This document shows positions 59,581 to 64,000 of a DNA stretch of 64,000 bases, piece after piece. The position numbers and the translations under genes are program-made. The first letter of the stretch is position 1. Each line of letters begins with the position of its first letter. Below the pieces are notes generated by a model. It searched no databases. It was not told where the DNA came from and saw nothing but the letters and a program-made list of their open reading frames with translations. This DNA comes from Cystobasidiopsis lactophilus (lineage: Eukaryota > Basidiomycota > Agaricostilbomycetes > Agaricostilbales > Chionosphaeraceae): the NCBI GenBank assembly GCA_001599975.1, contig BCIO01000002.1, forward strand, positions 1,302,001 to 1,366,000, in the 5' to 3' direction.

Positions 59581-61423
59581 TTACTCCTCGGGCTCCTCAT
59601 CCATCCAGCTTGGCATATCCACGTAGCGTCGGACGCACTCGACGACGAAAAGCGAGTAAGCGAGCATCAACAACCAGATGAGACGTCCGTTGAGCAACTC
59701 CAGTTTGATCTAACAGAAGTTCAGACCAGGCCCCTTATCGGTTGTTAGTGCTTACAGAAAAGGCGAAAAGGCTCGACACCAATGGAGCCGAAAGAGCCGC
59801 CGCTCCTTGAGCAAAGGCTTCTCCGATGGCATTGACAGAAGCCAGTTGCTCTGGACCAGAGCTTCGTCGCAAGCAAATCACTGCAAAATATGATTGGATC
59901 GCTTTTCAACGGACGAGGACGACTTTCGCAGCGGTACATACTATCAAGACTCAAGAAAGACAGATTTGAGGCTGAATTGGCCACAAGGGAGACTGCCAAG
60001 CAGAGGAAAAGCCATCCATTGGACCAACCGCGTGTTCTCACATAGCTGGCGCAGAAGAAAGAGAGCCACAACAAAGGGTATCCTCGCTCTGAAACGCGGA
60101 AGACAGTTGAAAGGCCGAAGCGACGCACGAGGACGGGGAATGTCGATATTTCGATGGCGACGATGAGAATTGGGCGGAGAGTCAAGTAAACGCTCATTTG
60201 AGCGGGTGCTAGAGGTATGTTAACGGTGTCCAGGATTGACAATCTGCGACCAACTTACAAAACCCGAGACCAGAGAGCGACTGGGGCTCGAAGAACAGCA
60301 GCACCTCCAACGAGAAAATCGCGGCTACTTGAAAGTACTTTGCCGCAATGAGGAAATAGATGAAGCAGAGAGGGCGACTGAACAGCGAGGGCTCGGGAGA
60401 CATCTGGGAAAGAGATTCGTCGATGTTGAACGGAGTGGATTGAGCACGCGAGGGCAATTCGCGGCTGGCGAGGCGGCCGTAAGCTGTTATTGCTTGCCAC
60501 GGAAATTGGGATCTCGCATTTGCAGGGAGCGTCTCCTTGAATTTAGCGATGGCAAACATAGCCACCGTGAATGGCAGGGCAGCAGCCTGATCCGCGCATG
60601 AGCGAGTCTCACGAAACGGCACATCACCGACTTACTATCAAACACGGAAGCCCATAAGGGTATGACTCAAAAAGCGAGCCCCCAAACAGGCCCGGCCACT
60701 TCTCAGCAGGTCTCTGAAAAACCGAGCCAATGACGGGAGCAACTACGAAGCGTCTTGTGAGTGACAGCCCAGCGATCTGGTATGTATCAAAGCTCACCTG
60801 TAGCTCCTGCCTGCCATCCGAGCCCGCCTACTGCGAAAGCTCTTGGGGCATTGCTTTTATCGGTCATTTCTGATAGTATAACACGGCATAAAGCGCCTTG
60901 ACTCGCGTTGAAGGGACCACTGGCAACAGTTGAAGACCTTACTCTCGTCAGAGTGGACGGACACGTACGTCAAAGCTCTGATGAGAAAGAGAGCAGGGTA
61001 GCTTTGCCAGAAGCCGAACGTGGCACCACAAAGACAAGCAGAGACAACTCCGAAGAGGACCGTAGCTTTTCGACCAACGACGTTGGCTAACTTTGCGAAA
61101 GGCAGAAGACAGACCACCATGCAGAAAGCGCAGACACCTTCCAGTGCTCCAGACCACCGACCAACGTTGACCAAGTCTGCGACATTCATCTCTACGAGCA
61201 TCGGATTGATGAAAGGATATATAGTGAAGTAGAGGCTGGATCAGAGCGCATTAGGATTGCCAAGAAGAGACCCAAGACATCCATCATCGGCAACATACAG
61301 CGTTTGCGACGCTCGAAACCACGCCACGAAGAAGACTTGGAGCCAAGGCACCGGCGTTGGTCTCTTAACGGAGTCAACGTGTAGAAGAGGCTCTACGGGA
61401 GTGTCCGGCAGAATAATGGCCAT
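59581..61423 (-). CDS. MFS drug:proton antiporter-type carrier
   Basis: Twelve-helix membrane carrier, different from the sugar porters in this window. It starts MAIILPDTPVEPLLHVDSVK and reads PWLQVFFVAWFRASQTLYV, with a helix 1 end SLYFTIYPFINPMLVEM. Motif A is PFAKLANVVGRKATVLFG. GPFNASQGALCRVILSEMTD follows, a motif-C-side block like that of the fungal DHA1/ZIFL carriers, then FAVGGLGWQAGA. The second half has QMSVYLTLRPILIVAIEIS, VRRFGLSTVFR and SLVANSASNLSFLSLD, then INCIC-type loop CLRRSSGPEQLASVNAIGEA. The last helix is GRLIWLLMLAYSLFVVECV, and the acidic tail is MDEEPEE. About nine exons. Substrate unknown: drugs, metabolites or metals. Confidence 0.8.
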
Positions 61424-61802
61424 TGGTGCATGGGGCCGAAGAGGGAGACAGGTCTGTCCGGCGCGGCATCAAATCCGAAGGCTCTGGAAGGGGTGCAAGT
61501 ACGTCTTCGCCTATGAGGAGTCTGTATCCTTGGCAAGAAGTGCACTGACAACATCACCGATTCAAAGACTGATGCAAAGACCCCATGGTGGCGTGCGGCC
61601 AAGTGGGTCAAGTCAAGGATCGCACACTGATATTTCCAGCTGGCGGGATGACGTGTTCTATAGACTGCCGTGACGACTCGCCAGAGACCATGGCTCATCA
61701 TATTCAACCAGTGACTCCCAAGTCCCGAGTGGAAATGCAAAGACTCTGATGAAGTGCCGATGCAAGGCGCATTCGCTAACCTCTAACCCAATTTGTAATA
61801 AC
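61424..61802. other. Intergenic: MFS promoter and kinase-like gene 3' side
   Basis: About 380 bases with no supported gene. Confidence 0.45.
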
Positions 61803-63584
61803 TTATGGCGCTGGTGGCATCGGCACCTTGTATTGTGGAGCGACTGCAGAAAGTCAAGGTAAGAATAGCACGAGAGTGGAGCAGAACAGGCCTCACAGTG
61901 GTGGGCAGCTCCCAACGCATCCCAATCGGCCATGATGGTGGAGATTCTCTTCATGTTCTCCAGGGCAATCCAGGGCAGCTGCATGGCAGGCATATCGGGG
62001 CTGGCGGTACGAGCAGCAATCAGCGAGTGGCGCTCGAAGTGCAAGAGATGAACTCGCCTCGGCGTTAAGGTGTGGCCCCAGAAGGTCAAGACAGAGAAAA
62101 GCTGCAGCCTGATCTCCAGCTTGGCTTCGTCGGTGCTGATCTTAGGCCCGCCAGCCTTCTCGAGCTCGGCCAGGTAATAGTCCAAGAGCTCGACCTCCCA
62201 TTCACGTCTGTCCTCCGGGGTCATTGCGGTGGCCATCAAGTAGGCAACGTCTCGAGGCCATGGTCCACGCGCTGTGTCTACAGTAAGTGCCTGATAAACA
62301 ATGATGGACCACCATTGAACAGCATACCGATGCATTGGAAATCAGTCAACGCCTTTGCAATTTCCAAGCGGGGTCAGTGCTCGCCTTCACACGAAGCGGC
62401 GATCATGAAGCTTACCATCTTGCCCGTGGCCTTAACTTGATACCAGTTCTGCATCCAGCAAATAGGTGAGCGAAGAAACCCTAAGCAAACCCAGAAAGCG
62501 CACTCCAAGATGGACATCTGAGTGCACCATGGTTCTTGGGAGGGCGTGATTGCGGTCCAAGGAGATCAGGGTGGCCGGCCAGATCTCGTTCCAGCGGGGG
62601 AAGAGAGCAGGCGGAATAACGCTCTTGGCTTCAATCCAGCCCGCCTCGTTGGCGCCCTCGAGGCCACCTGTACTTGCATTATCAGACATTGCTGAGCTAC
62701 AAAGCGTCCCCAATGAAACGCACCAGTCGCCATGTGGCCGCGGAGGCCAGTGGCAAAGTGGACAAACTTTTCGGTGATGGGGTTATCCGTCTTCTCATAA
62801 AAGTGGCCATGCAAATAGGCCAATGTCTTCAACTGGTCCTTGACCATGTCCTTCGTAGTCTTGGCGGAAACGTCCAAGAATTTGACGCGGTCTCCGATAT
62901 CCTGGAGCGCAATGATCGAGTTGTAGTTGTCCTCGTTCATCTTGGCGTGAACTGGGTCTCCTGTCAGCGAAATCAAATGAATGTAGCTCAGACAGCTCAC
63001 TGGCAATGGGAGCTTCGATGTCCAATGTCGGCCGCAAGTACTTGTAAAAGTTGACCTCTGCGGAGATGGCGCCGTAGGACAGCGTGATTCGGTTGACCAG
63101 GTCTTGAGTGGCTTTACAGAAGACTGATCCGGGCAATCCAGCAGCGCGACCGGCTGCATCCCAGGTCAGGGTGATATGCCTTCTGTTAGATGTGCCATCG
63201 TCGGGAGGGCCCAACTGAAAGCTTTCTAAGTTGGCCTCTGGCGCTTTGGTGCCCAACACTTTCGTGAGCCACTCCTTGGTGATCGATTCGTAGGTGAAAG
63301 GAATGTCGTCGACATCTGCACTGAGGATCAGTCACCATGAACGAGATCTGCCTTGCCTGAGCCTTGACTGACCTTGGGGAGGCTTCTGGCTCGCCTTTTC
63401 GGCCTCGTAGGCCTCCTTAAGGCGCTGCTTCTTCTTTTGGTCGGTCCAAAGAGGCTCGCTCCAGTTGGCGTCCGCTGCAAGTTTGCGAGCCCGCTCAGGT
63501 GAGCACCCGGTCGCACGAGAGCAAGCGCGAGGGGAGCGACTTACCGAGCCAGTCGAGTGTGAGTTGAGAGTCTTCCTTTTGCAT
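61803..63584 (-). CDS. APH/ecdysteroid-kinase-like phosphotransferase
   Basis: Protein-kinase-fold small-molecule phosphotransferase, about 430 residues. It starts MQKEDSQLTLDWLG, then NWSEPLWTDQKKKQRLKEAY, ADVDDIPFTYESITKEWLTK and RRHITLTWDAAGRAAGLPGSVFCKAT, which is the N-lobe with its lysine. SYGAISAEVNFYKYLRP (helix C glutamate) and LKTLAYLHGHFYE follow. The catalytic loop is MVHSDVHLG-NW across an intron (H-S-D-x4-N, Brenner motif), and the metal-binding aspartate is in LTDFQCI (small exon). GPWPRDVAYLMATAMTPEDRREWE and ENMKRISTIMADWDAL lead to the end YKVPMPPAP. The fit is to the APH/EcKL/DUF1679 group common in fungi. The substrate is unknown. Confidence 0.82.
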
Positions 63585-63910
63585 CTCTGATTTCAATGTA
63601 GAGATTTGGGGGTAGGGAGGAATGAGCTGCATTCCAAGGCCAGCCTCTCAGACTGTGGACAGCCGGTGGCGTGGGGTCCCGCATCTCAGATTCACGAGGA
63701 CGTGGGCCTCGCTGTGCCGATCGTGCCGACAGTAGTGGCCTGGTATCCCGTGTAGGTGATTTCGATATTGCTCATGGTCGTGAAAGTGTGCTGTTGATAC
63801 AAAAAGCGTGGCACCGAAAGGCACGCTGGCCCGTCACAAAATGTCCGTTCTCTCTTCGTGCTGCTCACGTTCAAGGTCCTTCTACAGACCTGTGCACCTC
63901 TTGCTTAACC
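63585..63910. other. Divergent upstream region with a short upstream frame
   Basis: About 325 bases. A minus-strand ATG at 63774 opens a 27-codon frame (MSNIEITYTGYQATTVGTIG) that ends before the kinase-like ATG, and could be an upstream reading frame or an unjoined first exon. Confidence 0.4.
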
Positions 63911-64000
63911 ATGATGTCGACTGACGAGACAGCTCCTCGGTCGGTCCTAGGCGTGAAGAGGGAGGCCTCGAGGGCGATGGGTGTCTTTACAGTTTGGGTG
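63911..64000 (+). CDS. Start of a further gene, cut by the window edge
   Basis: An ATG-ATG start opens 30 codons without a stop up to the last base (MMSTDETAPRSVLGVKREAS, then RAMGVFTVWV). It lies divergent to the kinase-like gene with about 325 bases between the two starts, a spacing seen elsewhere in this window. Too short to identify; the final part may already be intron. Confidence 0.35.
   Translation, partial: MMSTDETAPRSVLGVKREASRAMGVFTVWV

Overview
This is a stretch of nuclear DNA from a basidiomycete-type fungus. The genes are split by many short introns (mostly about 46 to 70 bases, GT-AG, with at least three convincing GC-AG cases). The gene set is fungal: Zn2Cys6 regulator, Cdc20/Cdh1, Fus3/Kss1-type MAP kinase, Brr6/Brl1, Ctr copper transporter, sugar porters. 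I see no rRNA, tRNA, CRISPR array, transposon or virus-like element. The genus cannot be fixed from the sequence alone.

Layout, left to right. 0-9 kb: a sugar porter, a Baeyer-Villiger-type flavin monooxygenase and a Zn2Cys6 transcription factor, all on the minus strand, looking like a small catabolic cluster. 10-25 kb: the PP2A B subunit (CDC55), a PITH-domain protein, a second sugar porter, a TEY MAP kinase, the APC/C activator CDH1 and a C2H2 factor. 25-34 kb: choline-sulfatase, a small alpha/beta-hydrolase-like protein, a Kelch protein of the KLHDC4/Kel3 type, a Brr6/Brl1 nuclear-envelope protein and eIF2-alpha. 34-41.5 kb: an orphan gene, a short-chain dehydrogenase, a third sugar porter and a glyoxalase/VOC protein. 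41.9-50.7 kb: BUB3, a five-unit polyubiquitin gene, protoporphyrinogen oxidase (HEM14), p24 protein ERV25 and the HORMA protein REV7. 51-64 kb: an orphan 287-residue protein, a cyclic-nucleotide phosphodiesterase, a Ctr copper transporter, an alpha/beta hydrolase, another MFS carrier, an APH/ecdysteroid-kinase-like protein and the start of a further gene cut by the window edge.

Most of the window is core eukaryotic machinery: cell cycle (CDH1, BUB3, CDC55), signalling (MAP kinase, phosphodiesterase), ubiquitin, haem and copper handling. Between these lie accessory nutrient-uptake and catabolic genes (three sugar porters, BVMO, sulfatase, SDR, VOC, hydrolase). I did not find a clear new defence or mobile system. 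The most unusual signals are in gene structure: exons of 7 and 9 bases, GC-AG introns, introns homogenised together with the ubiquitin repeats, a 20-bp perfect palindrome upstream of the MAP kinase, and a divergent pair whose start codons are only 36 bp apart. Exon joins were worked out by hand from reading frame, splice sites and family conservation. Inner exon boundaries are therefore predictions.
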